Shown here: positions 7,764 to 16,154 of the stretch, in pieces
How the letters are laid out: every line of letters begins with the position of its first letter
Numbering within the stretch: the stretch's first letter is position 1
Source: JAHEDH01 sp965364515
GTDB taxonomy: Bacteria; Actinomycetota; Acidimicrobiia; Spongiisociales; ZC4RG35
Direction of reading: 5' to 3'
Length of the DNA: 44,751 nt
NCBI GenBank assembly: GCA_965364515.1
Contig: CBDTXZ010000003.1
Location: 1-44,751 of the forward strand
Notes under the pieces: model-generated
Database searches by the model: none
Told to the model about the DNA's origin: nothing
Seen by the model: only the letters and a program-made list of their open reading frames with translations
Made by a program: the position numbers and the translations under genes

Positions 7764-9214
7764 GAGGCAGGAGTCGGGTTGCGGCGCGTCAACTCGACGA
7801 CCGCCTCGTCGAAGCGATCCCGAGTGATCCGGTAGCGGCGGAGGAGGACCGCGGCAGCGACCAGGAAGGCCCCGGGAATCGTGGCAAACGCAATCCGGAC
7901 TCCGAGCACTGCCTGAGCCGACTGGACATCGGCGCCCCCTCGATATCCGAACGAATCGAGGAACACCCCGAGGACGAACCCGGCCACCCCGAGACCAATC
8001 TGATGAATCGTCATCCACAAACCGAAGAACACAGATTCGTGACGTTCGCCGGTCTCGTACTCGTACCATTCGACGAGGTCTGGAACCAGCGATGGCGGGA
8101 TCAGGACGTATGCCGACATCGCTGCGCCGAGCAGCGCAGATCCGCCCACGAAGACGGCAAGCGAATCCGCCGAAGCGAGAAGACCGACGCCGGCGAGGAT
8201 GACCGCAGCGGCCACGTTCGAAGCCAGAACGAGATCACGCTTGTCGAATCGATGGGTGAGCCGCGTCCAAACCGGGATCAACGAAGCGGCGACGAGCGTG
8301 TACACGGCCAGGCTGATCGAGGCGGCGGTCCCGGAGCCGACGACGTGGAGGGCGAAGAACGGGAGGACCGCAGTGAGAACCCCCGTGGCCACGGCGCCGA
8401 GCAGTTTGTGGCCGAGCAGCGTGGACACGTTCGGCTCGAGTGCGAGCGCGAGGTACCGGCGAAGCGGAATCGGTGTGATGTCGTTGCCTGATCGGTCTTC
8501 GATGCCCCGAACGGCACGAGCCGCAAGAAGAATCGCGATCGCGCAGAAGGCGCCGAACCCGATCGCCATGGTCCGCAACGCCGACTCGAGACCCACCCGA
8601 GACGACACGACCAGCGCGATACCGCCGCCCATGATCGTTCCCACCGCCGAGAAGATCGCCTTGAAGCCGACGAGCCGGGTTCTCTCGTCGTAGTCCGTCG
8701 TCATGACAGGTACCAGCGCCTGGTACGGCACGCCGACCAGCGAATACGTGGTTGCGAACACCAGGACGAGGGTCACCGCCAACCCGAAGATCATGGGGGT
8801 CGATGCTTCGGCTGGGAGCCACCACAGCGCGATGAAGCTCACCCCGAACGGAGCGGCACCGTACAGCAGGTACACGCGCTTGCGTCCGTGCCGCGAGGAG
8901 GTGCGGTCACTCAGGATCCCGACCAGCGGGTCGTTGACGCCGTCCCACAGCTTCCCGATCAACACGACCGTCCCCGCAAGCGCAGCGGACATTCCGACCA
9001 CGTCGGTGAGATAGAAGAGGAAGAAGAATCCGAAGGCGAAGTAGGCGATCGAGATCCCCAGGTCGCCTGCGGCGTAGCCCAGCCCGATGCGACGCGGTAT
9101 CGACCCCTTCGAGCCTGCTCTCATCTCGCCGCTCATGTGATGATGATGCCCAGCGGCCGACCTCGACGACATGGCCATTCGACCCGTGTCCTGAAGTTGG
9201 TTCGAAAGAAGCAT
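7760..9214 (-). CDS. MFS_2/GPH-family transporter
   Basis: A 484-residue, 12-helix secondary transporter of the glycoside-pentoside-hexuronide/MFS_2 type. The diagnostic loop after helix 2 is present: K-L-W-D-G-V-N-D-P-L-V-G-I-L-S-D-R-T-S-S-R-H-G-R-K-R. MFS_2 members move sugars with cations, but the family also includes lysophospholipid carriers, so substrate is open. The ATG at 9214 shares its A with the stop of the peptidase gene (TGATG), which supports the long N-terminus containing a short His run; ATGs at 9178 and 9136 are alternatives. The stop overlaps the adenylating-enzyme start by 4 bp. In this context export or import of the operon product is likely. Confidence 0.85.
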   Translation of the reverse strand: MLLSNQLQDTGRMAMSSRSAAGHHHHMSGEMRAGSKGSIPRRIGLGYAAGDLGISIAYFAFGFFFLFYLTDVVGMSAALAGTVVLIGKLWDGVNDPLVGILSDRTSSRHGRKRVYLLYGAAPFGVSFIALWWLPAEASTPMIFGLAVTLVLVFATTYSLVGVPYQALVPVMTTDYDERTRLVGFKAIFSAVGTIMGGGIALVVSSRVGLESALRTMAIGFGAFCAIAILLAARAVRGIEDRSGNDITPIPLRRYLALALEPNVSTLLGHKLLGAVATGVLTAVLPFFALHVVGSGTAASISLAVYTLVAASLIPVWTRLTHRFDKRDLVLASNVAAAVILAGVGLLASADSLAVFVGGSALLGAAMSAYVLIPPSLVPDLVEWYEYETGERHESVFFGLWMTIHQIGLGVAGFVLGVFLDSFGYRGGADVQSAQAVLGVRIAFATIPGAFLVAAAVLLRRYRITRDRFDEAVVELTRRNPTPAS

Positions 9215-10017
9215 CAGCCGGCGACTGCCGTGTCGAAGGTGCGCTGGGGGGACGGGCGCGTCGATCCCGAACCTCTCGCGCTCTGGATGTTTGACAGCTC
9301 GGGCGGTGCTGCTGTGGGAGAACCCGAGGCCAAGTCGATGAGAAGGTCGGCGCCGGACGGGTATTCACGACCCACGTGGTGCGAGACGAGTGTTACTCCA
9401 CCGGCACCAAACACCTGCAGCGAACCGAGATGTCCGACCAATGCTGTGTCCTCGTCGATACCAAGCACCTGATGACCACGGAGGAAGCGGCATGCCCTTT
9501 CCGCCCAACGTCGCGCTCGGAAGCGATCGAAATGCGGGGCGGCGACGAAGCCTTCGAGGACACCAAGTCCTGGCAGCAAAGCGAGAGGATTCGGCGGATA
9601 CAAGCGCAAACGATGGCGGAACAGGCACATCGCTCCCGCCGATGAGCCCGCCAACCCCGCACCGCTCGACCACCGATCGACGATCAGATCACGAAGTGGT
9701 GAGCTCCCCAGCTCTCGCATCAGTCGATTCGGGTAACCCCCGGGTAGCACGATCAGGTCGGCCCTCTCTATGACTTCGTACGATGACTCGATGTATCGGT
9801 CGAGGCCGACGATCGAGACGGAAACCCCCAGAGACGTCCAGTGGTCGTGAGCGAGCCCGGCCGTTACCGGACGCCGCCGAGGGGAAGAGGCGGCAGGGAT
9901 CACGGCCACCGAGGGAGAACGCGCTCCGGTCAACTCCAGGAGCCGGCGATCCCCTGCGATGCACGGAGGCAGGTGCTCGCCGCCTCCGAGAAGGGCGATG
10001 GGACCGAAGGAAGTCAT
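9214..10017 (-). CDS. Peptidase S51-like (cyanophycinase/dipeptidase E family) protein
   Basis: A 267-residue alpha/beta protein with the class I glutamine amidotransferase-like fold of S51 peptidases, which cleave beta-aspartyl or Asp-X bonds. The N-terminal strand is G-P-I-A-L-L-G-G-G-E, followed by V-A-V-I-P-A-A-S-S. The ligand loop is V-L-P-G-G-Y-P-N-R-L. The nucleophile elbow is G-S-S-A-G-A-M with S126 as nucleophile, and H-F-D-R-F-R-A-R-R and G-I-D-E-D-T-A-L match the usual downstream motifs. The ATG at 10017 overlaps the preceding stop as ATGA; the end overlaps the transporter start by 1 nt. No signal peptide, so cytoplasmic. It may trim or recycle the operon product. Confidence 0.85.
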   Translation of the reverse strand: MTSFGPIALLGGGEHLPPCIAGDRRLLELTGARSPSVAVIPAASSPRRRPVTAGLAHDHWTSLGVSVSIVGLDRYIESSYEVIERADLIVLPGGYPNRLMRELGSSPLRDLIVDRWSSGAGLAGSSAGAMCLFRHRLRLYPPNPLALLPGLGVLEGFVAAPHFDRFRARRWAERACRFLRGHQVLGIDEDTALVGHLGSLQVFGAGGVTLVSHHVGREYPSGADLLIDLASGSPTAAPPELSNIQSARGSGSTRPSPQRTFDTAVAG

Positions 10018-11087
10018 GCCGCCATCTCCGCAGGAGCTTCCACAGGCGGTGCGGCGCTGCGATGAGCCCGCATCATGGAAAGAGCGGAAGGGACTCCCGC
10101 CGCCACGGGCAGCCAGTGGGAGATCAATCGGTATGCAAGGACTGCCACGACGGCCAGTCCGGCGGGGACGCCGAACGCGGCAAATGTCACCGACAGAGTC
10201 CCTTCGAGGACACCGAGCCATCCCGGCGTCAGCTCGGGGAGCGCCTGAAGCAGGTTGGCGGCCCCGTAGCCGATCAGGAGCACCGCGAAGGAAAGACGGT
10301 GACCGAACGCATCGAAGATCACCCAGAGGGCGAGGGAGTCGAGTGCCCAAGCCGCTCCGCCCCAGAAGGCGACAGGCAGCAGACGGCGCCCCCGCTGGAG
10401 TCGGTGGAAGGCAGTCTGGAAGGCGTCTTCGGGGGATTGATCGGCCTCAAGAGGTGCGTTGGCGCCGGCCGCTCTGTGAGCGATGTGCAGCATGCGGGCT
10501 CTGAGGGCAGGTCGCCGAGCCGCCATGCAGGTGACGGCACCCACCAGCAGCAGGCCCGCCGTAGCAGCGGACGGGACGACGAGGTACCTGGCCGGGACGA
10601 TCGCTGCGGCGACACCCAGTCCAACGCCCGTCACGACCAGAGATCCGAGCGACACCATCGACACCCACCACGAGATGACCATGGACGCAACCGTCACGGT
10701 CCCGGGATTGCCCAAGGAGACCAACGATCGCGCAGCGAACACACTTCCGACCGCACCGCCGCCCGGCACGATCCGGCTGATCGTGAAGGCTCCCATCGAT
10801 ACTCGCACCGAGTCGAGCCGCGAGACCCGCCCCCCGAGTGCGGTGAGGGCGCTCCGGTAGACCTGGGCCAGACACCAGGTCCACGCGACTTCGAGCAGGA
10901 CTGCGACTGCAACGAACTCCAGCTTCGTCGTGGCGAGGAGCACTGCTGCTTCGGCGATCTCTGCCCAGCCGTCTCGGATGAGTTTCGCCAGGAACCAGAT
11001 GGCGCCGACCATCATCGACCATCTCAGCAGGGATGCCGGACGCAGGTGGGTCGACGAGTGATGGAGGATGCGTGCTGTGGTCGTCAT
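10014..11087 (-). CDS. LPG-synthase transmembrane domain (YbhN/UPF0104-like) protein, first gene of the operon
   Basis: A 357-residue membrane protein with about eight helices resembling the flippase half of MprF (lysylphosphatidylglycerol synthase TM region). The R-I-V-P-G-G-G-A-V-G-S motif followed by A-R-S-L and, near the end, L-P-E-L-T-P-G-W-L-G-V-L-E-G are the conserved signatures. MprF also carries a GNAT-like transferase domain; here a separate GNAT gene closes the same operon, which suggests a split aminolipid-type pathway (inference). I chose ATG 11087; a GTG at 11108 is possible. An inverted repeat at 11139-11158 lies 51 bp upstream, and the end overlaps the peptidase gene by 4 bp. 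Confidence 0.8.
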   Translation of the reverse strand: MTTTARILHHSSTHLRPASLLRWSMMVGAIWFLAKLIRDGWAEIAEAAVLLATTKLEFVAVAVLLEVAWTWCLAQVYRSALTALGGRVSRLDSVRVSMGAFTISRIVPGGGAVGSVFAARSLVSLGNPGTVTVASMVISWWVSMVSLGSLVVTGVGLGVAAAIVPARYLVVPSAATAGLLLVGAVTCMAARRPALRARMLHIAHRAAGANAPLEADQSPEDAFQTAFHRLQRGRRLLPVAFWGGAAWALDSLALWVIFDAFGHRLSFAVLLIGYGAANLLQALPELTPGWLGVLEGTLSVTFAAFGVPAGLAVVAVLAYRLISHWLPVAAGVPSALSMMRAHRSAAPPVEAPAEMAA

Positions 11088-11138
11088 GGTGCGACCACCG
11101 TCCCGCACATGCCGTCAACCGGCTATCGGGTGCCTCCC

Positions 11139-11158
11139 CCTGGGGAAGATCCCCCAGG
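11139..11158. promoter_or_regulatory. Inverted repeat CCTGGGG-N6-CCCCAGG, candidate operator
   Basis: Perfect 7-bp arms separated by AAGATC lie between the response-regulator gene and the five-gene operon. A second copy of the pattern TGGGG-RAGAYY-CCCCA sits at 13095-13114, at the other end of the two-component genes; 14 of 20 positions agree and the spacer is the same length. Dyads of this size are typical of NarL/LuxR-type regulators, so I infer a binding site for the product of 11167-11847. Neither strand has the T-run expected of an intrinsic terminator. Confidence 0.5.
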
Positions 11159-11166
11159 TGATCACA

Positions 11167-11847
11167 TCAAGGTCCGTGCCCGTCCTGTCGTTCGCCTCCA
11201 GCGATCTCGTCGGGCCTGAAGAACCCTCGCTCGTATGCCCAGGAGGTGAGCTCGTGACGGCTCTGTACCTCGAGCTTGCGGAAGATGTGATCCATGTGGT
11301 TCTCGAGTGTTTTGACACTCATCTCCAAACGGGCAGCACACTCGCGATAGGTGTACCCGCGAGCGATGAGCTCGGTCACCTCACGTTCGCGGGGCGTGAG
11401 GCGCTCGATCCCTGATTCGTCCGTGACGTCTTCGTTGATGTCGAGAAGGTGTCCTGCGATCTCTGAAGAAACGGGACGCCCGCCGGCGAGCACCGATTCG
11501 ATGGCTTCGATGAGGTCGGGTTCCTCGGTTGTCTTCACGATGTACCCCGACACGCCTGCCTCGAACATCCGGGTCACGTCTTCTCGCTTGGTGAGGACCG
11601 TGAAAGCGAGAAAGGGCACCCTTCCCCCCTTCTCCCGCACCTCCCTGATCACCCGTGCCCCACCGCCACCCGGGAGATTGACGTCCAGGAGCACCAGGTC
11701 GGGGTCCCGTTCGAGGATCATCTCGACCGCTGGACCAACAGAATCGGCAGTGCCCGTCACTTCAAAACGCTCAGTGAGGATCGTCGTGGTCCCTCGACGG
11801 GTCACTGGGTGATCCTCGACCACGAAGACACGGGGGCGGTCCGTCAT
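11167..11847 (-). CDS. NarL/LuxR-type response regulator
   Basis: A 226-residue two-component regulator. The receiver domain (1-120) has the acidic pair E11-D12, the phospho-acceptor D55 in L-V-L-L-D-V-N-L-P, a T/S position at A-F-T-V-L, and K105 in G-Y-I-V-K-T. The C-terminal LuxR-type helix-turn-helix runs from L-T-P-R-E-R-E-V to about residue 210 (R-G-Y-T-Y-R-E-C-A-A-R-L, then V-K-T-L-E-N-H-M-D-H-I-F-R-K-L). The ATG at 11847 overlaps the kinase stop (ATGA), making kinase and regulator a coupled pair. Its likely targets are the dyads at 11139-11158 and 13095-13114. Confidence 0.93.
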   Translation of the reverse strand: MTDRPRVFVVEDHPVTRRGTTTILTERFEVTGTADSVGPAVEMILERDPDLVLLDVNLPGGGGARVIREVREKGGRVPFLAFTVLTKREDVTRMFEAGVSGYIVKTTEEPDLIEAIESVLAGGRPVSSEIAGHLLDINEDVTDESGIERLTPREREVTELIARGYTYRECAARLEMSVKTLENHMDHIFRKLEVQSRHELTSWAYERGFFRPDEIAGGERQDGHGP

Positions 11848-12971
11848 TTCACCGGCACCCGGATGGTCACTTCGGTGCCCGCTCCGATTCCGGATTTCAC
11901 GATCACCGAGCCGCCGACCGACTCCACAGGGCCTTTGACCGACATGGCCCATCCGTGGTCGCTCGGCCCTTCATCCGCATTGAAACCCCGACCGCGATCC
12001 CGAACGTGGATCACCGCCGAACCGTCGGAAACCTGGGCATACAGATCGACCTTTTCGACGCCGGCATGTTTTGCGGCATTCGTGAGAGCTTCCCGCGCAG
12101 CGGCCAGACCAGCCTCCAGAGCGGGCGTCATCTCGGCGTCGTCGCGAATCACGTCGGCGATTCGAAGCGATCGATAGAGATCCTCGACACCGTCCCGAAC
12201 CGCCAGCAGCTCCGCACGGAAACTCCGTTCGTGGGGCGAGCGGAGTTCCTCGATGGTCCTGCGCAGTTCGCGCTCCTGCCATCGCGCCAGATAGCGAACT
12301 TGCTTCGGGTCTTCGGCTCCGGTCCTGATCGCCTGCATCGTCTGGAGGACAGAGTCGTGCAGGAGCTGTCCGAGCTTGGCGCCCTGCTCGAGTCGCGCTG
12401 CCTGCCTGCGTTCTTCCATGAGCTGCTTCTCTGCTTCTTTTCGGCGCCGCTCGTGCAGCCGGAGGGCTTCGTAGGCCCACCCTGCAATCAGCCCGAAGAC
12501 GATGAATTGGAAGGTCCCGACGGTCCGTGGCATACCGAGGTTCATCAGATCGTGAATGATGATGTGCTCGAGCGTCAAACCGACTGCGGCCAGCATCGTC
12601 CAGCGAAGGTTGCTCGCGTACGCCACGACGAACAGCCAGGAGCCGGGGTAGCCGCCCGACACGAAGTCCTCGGTGCCTGCAATCCACCCGGCGGCGCCGA
12701 GAGCGAACACGATCACACCATCGCTCAACGCGAACCACGGAGTGTGTAATCGATTCGACTGGGATGCCCAGAGCGTGACGGCCGTCCACAACGTGGCGAC
12801 GATCGCGGCAGTGGCGAGCACGGGTCGGCTTCCCGGTCTGCCCTCGAGGATGACCACACCGATGAGGGCGAGTGCCCACACGCAGGCGAGAAGCCGGAAT
12901 GCAACGACCACCCAGCGCAGAGTCACGTCGACCCCTTGGTCGATGCCCGGGATCCCACTGCGGACGGCCAT
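11844..12971 (-). CDS. NarL-cluster sensor histidine kinase (HisKA_3 type)
   Basis: A 375-residue membrane sensor kinase. About six hydrophobic helices occupy residues 20-165, with no obvious extracellular domain, followed by a helical linker. The dimerisation/phospho-acceptor motif is G-Q-L-L-H-D-S-V-L-Q with H205 as the phosphorylated residue. The HATPase domain shows the N box R-E-A-L-T-N-A-A-K-H-A, the G1 box D-R-G-R-G-F and a final G-I-G-A-G-T-E-V. The frame is open upstream to 13190, but the Arg/Ser-rich extension would run through the 13095-13114 dyad, so I chose ATG 12971. The stop overlaps the response-regulator start. The signal sensed is unknown. Confidence 0.88.
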   Translation of the reverse strand: MAVRSGIPGIDQGVDVTLRWVVVAFRLLACVWALALIGVVILEGRPGSRPVLATAAIVATLWTAVTLWASQSNRLHTPWFALSDGVIVFALGAAGWIAGTEDFVSGGYPGSWLFVVAYASNLRWTMLAAVGLTLEHIIIHDLMNLGMPRTVGTFQFIVFGLIAGWAYEALRLHERRRKEAEKQLMEERRQAARLEQGAKLGQLLHDSVLQTMQAIRTGAEDPKQVRYLARWQERELRRTIEELRSPHERSFRAELLAVRDGVEDLYRSLRIADVIRDDAEMTPALEAGLAAAREALTNAAKHAGVEKVDLYAQVSDGSAVIHVRDRGRGFNADEGPSDHGWAMSVKGPVESVGGSVIVKSGIGAGTEVTIRVPVK

Positions 12972-13094
12972 GAACCAACCATATTGAGCGGGAATCAGTG
13001 GTGCCGGCGAATCCAGTGCCAGAGCCGTGTGGCGTCCGTCGAATGCCGACAACGAAATGACGGCCCGGGCGCCGAGCGTTCCCGGCGTCTGCCG

Positions 13095-13114
13095 CATGGG
13101 GGAGACTCCCCATA
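13095..13114. promoter_or_regulatory. Second TGGGG-RAGAYY-CCCCA inverted repeat, candidate operator
   Basis: Arms ATGGGG and CCCCAT flank the spacer GAGACT. The element lies between the divergent kinase and SGNH hydrolase genes, 57 bp before the hydrolase ATG. It matches the dyad at 11139-11158 in arm sequence and spacing. A second short dyad, GTCTC-N7-GAGAC, follows at 13122-13138. The likely role is autoregulation of the two-component pair or control of the hydrolase. Confidence 0.45.
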
Positions 13115-13170
13115 GGCGAGTGTCTCGCCGCGGGAGACCCTCAGTGTGAATCTCTGGAAAGGAGAGAACC

Positions 13171-14085
13171 ATGAGGCGCACACTGACCACGTTGGCCGCC
13201 GCGCTCTTGTTGATCGGCGGTTCATTCGCTCCGGCCGCCGCCGACCCGCCGGATCGATCAATCTACTTGTCGGTTGGGACATCGCTCGCTGCCGGATCGC
13301 AGGCGGACGCTGCGGGTGACACCACCTTCTCGTCGACCGATTCATACACCGATCAGCTGTATCAGCGACTCAAGGGGCGAATCGGGCCCGATCTCGGACA
13401 CGTGAAGCTCGGGTGCCCTGGCGAGACGACCGCCCAGTTCATCGGCGACGTCAATGTCTTCGGTGAGAGCTCCAATTGTGTCGGTTCGTATCAGACGGGT
13501 TCGCAGCTCGGCGACGCTCTGGCAGCGATCGCAGGTGGCAACGTGGTGTTGATCACCATCGACATTGGCGCAAACGACATGACGCAAGCGCAGCAGGTAT
13601 GCGGTGGGGATGTCGCCTGCATCCTCGGAGCCGTCTCGATCATTGCGGAGAACGCCGCACACATCGTGGGCAGTTTTCGAGCTGCCGGCTATGAGGGCCC
13701 GATCGTGGCAATGAACTACTACAACCCACAGGCGGCGACTGCCGTCGGCTACTACCACGGAGTCGCAGGGCGCCAATCGCCCAACATGGAGCTCGCCGAA
13801 CAGAGCGATGTCCTGGCTCGCGGGCTCAACGGTGCTTTGGCCCAGGCGTACGGTGCCTTCGATGTTCCCGTGGCAGACGTCTATGGGGCATTCAATGCTG
13901 GTGACTTCGGTGACGATGCCCCAGTCAACGGCATTCCCGACAACGTCGACACTCTGTGTGCTCTGACCTTCATGTGTCCTGGTGACGAGACCATCAAGGC
14001 CAACTTCCATCTCAACGAGAAGGGATACCGGTTGGTGGCGAAGACGTTCCTCGACGAGGTCGAGGCCTTCGACTTCGGCAAGTAA
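13171..14085 (+). CDS. Secreted SGNH/GDSL-like hydrolase
   Basis: A 304-residue protein with a clear Sec signal peptide (MRRTLTTLAAALLLIGGSFA, cleavage likely after A-A-A). Block I is S-V-G-T-S-L-A-A-G-S, where the usual G-D-S has become G-T-S; the nucleophile serine is kept. Block III is G-A-N-D-M and block V is N-F-H-L-N-E-K-G-Y-R-L. The Asp that normally stands three residues before the catalytic His is an Ala here, so a Ser-His dyad is possible. Several cysteines (C-P-G, C-V-G, C-G-G-D-V-A-C) fit disulfides outside the cell. GGAGAG lies upstream of ATG 13171. It is divergent from the kinase and downstream of a candidate operator. Confidence 0.82.
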   Translation: MRRTLTTLAAALLLIGGSFAPAAADPPDRSIYLSVGTSLAAGSQADAAGDTTFSSTDSYTDQLYQRLKGRIGPDLGHVKLGCPGETTAQFIGDVNVFGESSNCVGSYQTGSQLGDALAAIAGGNVVLITIDIGANDMTQAQQVCGGDVACILGAVSIIAENAAHIVGSFRAAGYEGPIVAMNYYNPQAATAVGYYHGVAGRQSPNMELAEQSDVLARGLNGALAQAYGAFDVPVADVYGAFNAGDFGDDAPVNGIPDNVDTLCALTFMCPGDETIKANFHLNEKGYRLVAKTFLDEVEAFDFGK

Positions 14086-14090
14086 TGGCG

Positions 14091-14122
14091 GAGGGGTCGC
14101 AGCCTCGAGCTGCGGCCTCTTT
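14091..14122 (+). terminator. Probable intrinsic terminator after the SGNH hydrolase gene
   Basis: GAGG-GGT-CGCAG, a 7-nt loop, then CTGCG-G-CCTC and TTT form an imperfect GC hairpin with a short U tract starting 5 bp after the hydrolase stop. It reads in the direction of that gene. Confidence 0.5.
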
Positions 14123-14273
14123 GCAGTTCGACGGGATCGAGGCGACTTGGGGCGATTGCCCATTGTCGTCTGGACGGATATTCGGTAGTGATGATTCGAG
14201 CCATCGACGCGGGAAGCGGACTTCGGCGGTTCCTGCGCCACTGGCTGCAAGGCGCAACTGGAGGTGAAGAACG

Positions 14274-16154
14274 ATGACAGAATCGCGAGCAGTGCTTCGA
14301 GGCTCATCGACAGACGAAGTGGCTGTGCGGCTTCTGGTTGCCTTGGCAGTCGTGGTCCTTGCACAGACGACGCGGATGCTGTTCCCGATCATGTACGAGA
14401 TAGGCGAGGACTGGGACTTCATCCTGGCCGGACTGGTGGCGCTGGGCGCGTTCTCGGCTCCACTGCTCGTGATGATGGTGCCGCGATTGTCCGGTCGGAC
14501 TGCTCTGGTCGGCGGGTCCGGTCTCATGGCCGGCGCCTACCTGGCGGCCCGGATCTCTGATCCCATACCGTCTTGGCTCGCGATCACCGTCGTCGTGTTG
14601 GCTCTCGTCGGGGTGACCGTGATCGGCACCCGATCAGACGTGGCCGCTGTCTTGAGCGCAACCGGTCTGGTTTCTTCGATCGTTCTGGGCATGACGATCG
14701 ATGTCGTCGTCCGTGCACTCTTCGGATCGTGGGACCTGGCATGGCAGCCAGGCACGGCTTCGCTCGTGGTGGTGCTCGCCCTCGCGGCAGGGCTGGTGGG
14801 GTTGGCGGTGCGAGTCGGCGGCGAAATGTCCGCAGTCGATGGACGTCGGATACCAGCGATGATCTGGGTGGGTCTCGGTGGCTACTTCCTGCTCCAGTTG
14901 CTCTTCGTCCAGAACTTCGCTTTCGTCGCTTCTCAAGGCCAGACATCGCAGGCGTGGGCTGTGTTCGCAGTTCTCGTGGCGAATCTCGCAGCGATCGCCG
15001 TCGTGGGGGTGGCCCCGAGCCTCTCGAAACCGCAGCTCGGCGGCGTGGCGGCCGTGGCGGTTGCGTTGGCGTGGGCTGTCTCACTCGTCGAGGGGATCGG
15101 TGCGGTGCTGGTCATCTTTGCGCTCCAGCCCGCGTTGAGCGGCCTGCTCGCGCGAGCTGCAGCCCGAAGCACCGATCGACGAACGTCTGCGTGGAGGATC
15201 CCGCTCGCCGCCGCCGGCGGCAGCGTCCTGTATCTGGCCCTCGTGTTGATCTGGTCCTTGCACATCGATCAGCCATTGCCTGTGCCGCGCCAGACGATTC
15301 CCGCATTCGCAGCGCTGATCGTCGGCATCGCCGCATTGACCGGCGAGGTGAGACCGGAGTCTGGCGGCAGAACGATCTGGCGTCTCGGAGCTCTGTCCGG
15401 GCTGGCGCTGGCCCTGGCAACCCCGATGTTGCTGGTGTTGACGGCACCAGACCTCGGTGAGGCGAACGCCGAAGCGGGTCGCATCGACATCGTGAGCTAC
15501 AACGCTCGTGGATCCGTCGGGATCGACGGGCAGCTGGCTCCCGATGAGACCGCGCGCGAAATACTCACGTCGAATCCCGACGTCGTTGTCATCCAGGAAG
15601 CAGCTCGCGGCTGGCCGATTCACGGCACGTTGGATCTGGTGTCCTATCTGGAGCGCGAACTCGCCATGGAATATGTGTACGTGGCGGCTGCCGATGGGCA
15701 GTTCGGAAACGCCATCTTCTCGAAGCTTCCGATGACCGAGATCAGCCGTGGTGTGTTGCCAAAGGACGGCTCACAAGAGCGCTCCTACGTCCTCGTGAGG
15801 ATCGACACCGGAACGACACCCGTACATGTCGTTGGTACCCATCTCGAGCCTCGGTCGGTCCCGCAGGTGAATGCACTCCTCGAGGCGGTGGTCGACATCC
15901 CGCGGCTGGTGGTGGCCGGCGACATGAACATCGCTCCGAAGGATGCGGAAATCGGACTGTTCGCCGACGCCGGCCTCGTCGACGTGGTCGGCGCCACGGG
16001 TGACGAATGTCGGACGACATCGGCCGAGCCCACCTCTGGCTGTGACCGCCCGGATTGGGTGTTCGTGACCCCCGATCTCGCCATCGAACAGGTTCGAATC
16101 GGGAGTGGTGGAGCATCGGACCATCTGGCCATCCATGTGACGCTGGCCCCGTAG
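14274..16154 (+). CDS. Polytopic membrane protein with C-terminal endonuclease/exonuclease/phosphatase (EEP) domain
   Basis: A 626-residue fusion. Residues 15 to about 390 carry ten or more hydrophobic helices; residues about 405-626 are an EEP fold (the DNase I, sphingomyelinase and inositol-phosphatase superfamily). EEP motifs in order are I-V-S-Y-N-A-R-G, D-V-V-V-I-Q-E, G-N-A-I-F-S-K-L-P, G-T-H-L-E-P, A-G-D-M-N-I-A-P, D-W-V-F-V and the terminal S-D-H. All catalytic acids and histidines are present, so it is probably an active metal-dependent phosphodiesterase held at the membrane; whether it faces outside and acts on lipid or nucleic acid is unknown. GGAGGTGA precedes ATG 14274. Confidence 0.85.
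   Translation: MTESRAVLRGSSTDEVAVRLLVALAVVVLAQTTRMLFPIMYEIGEDWDFILAGLVALGAFSAPLLVMMVPRLSGRTALVGGSGLMAGAYLAARISDPIPSWLAITVVVLALVGVTVIGTRSDVAAVLSATGLVSSIVLGMTIDVVVRALFGSWDLAWQPGTASLVVVLALAAGLVGLAVRVGGEMSAVDGRRIPAMIWVGLGGYFLLQLLFVQNFAFVASQGQTSQAWAVFAVLVANLAAIAVVGVAPSLSKPQLGGVAAVAVALAWAVSLVEGIGAVLVIFALQPALSGLLARAAARSTDRRTSAWRIPLAAAGGSVLYLALVLIWSLHIDQPLPVPRQTIPAFAALIVGIAALTGEVRPESGGRTIWRLGALSGLALALATPMLLVLTAPDLGEANAEAGRIDIVSYNARGSVGIDGQLAPDETAREILTSNPDVVVIQEAARGWPIHGTLDLVSYLERELAMEYVYVAAADGQFGNAIFSKLPMTEISRGVLPKDGSQERSYVLVRIDTGTTPVHVVGTHLEPRSVPQVNALLEAVVDIPRLVVAGDMNIAPKDAEIGLFADAGLVDVVGATGDECRTTSAEPTSGCDRPDWVFVTPDLAIEQVRIGSGGASDHLAIHVTLAP

Noticed and set aside
11139..11158. The dyad as a terminator of the kinase/regulator pair
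   Set aside because: The bases after the hairpin on the minus strand are G-rich, not T-rich, and an almost identical dyad occurs at 13095-13114 where no transcript needs to end.
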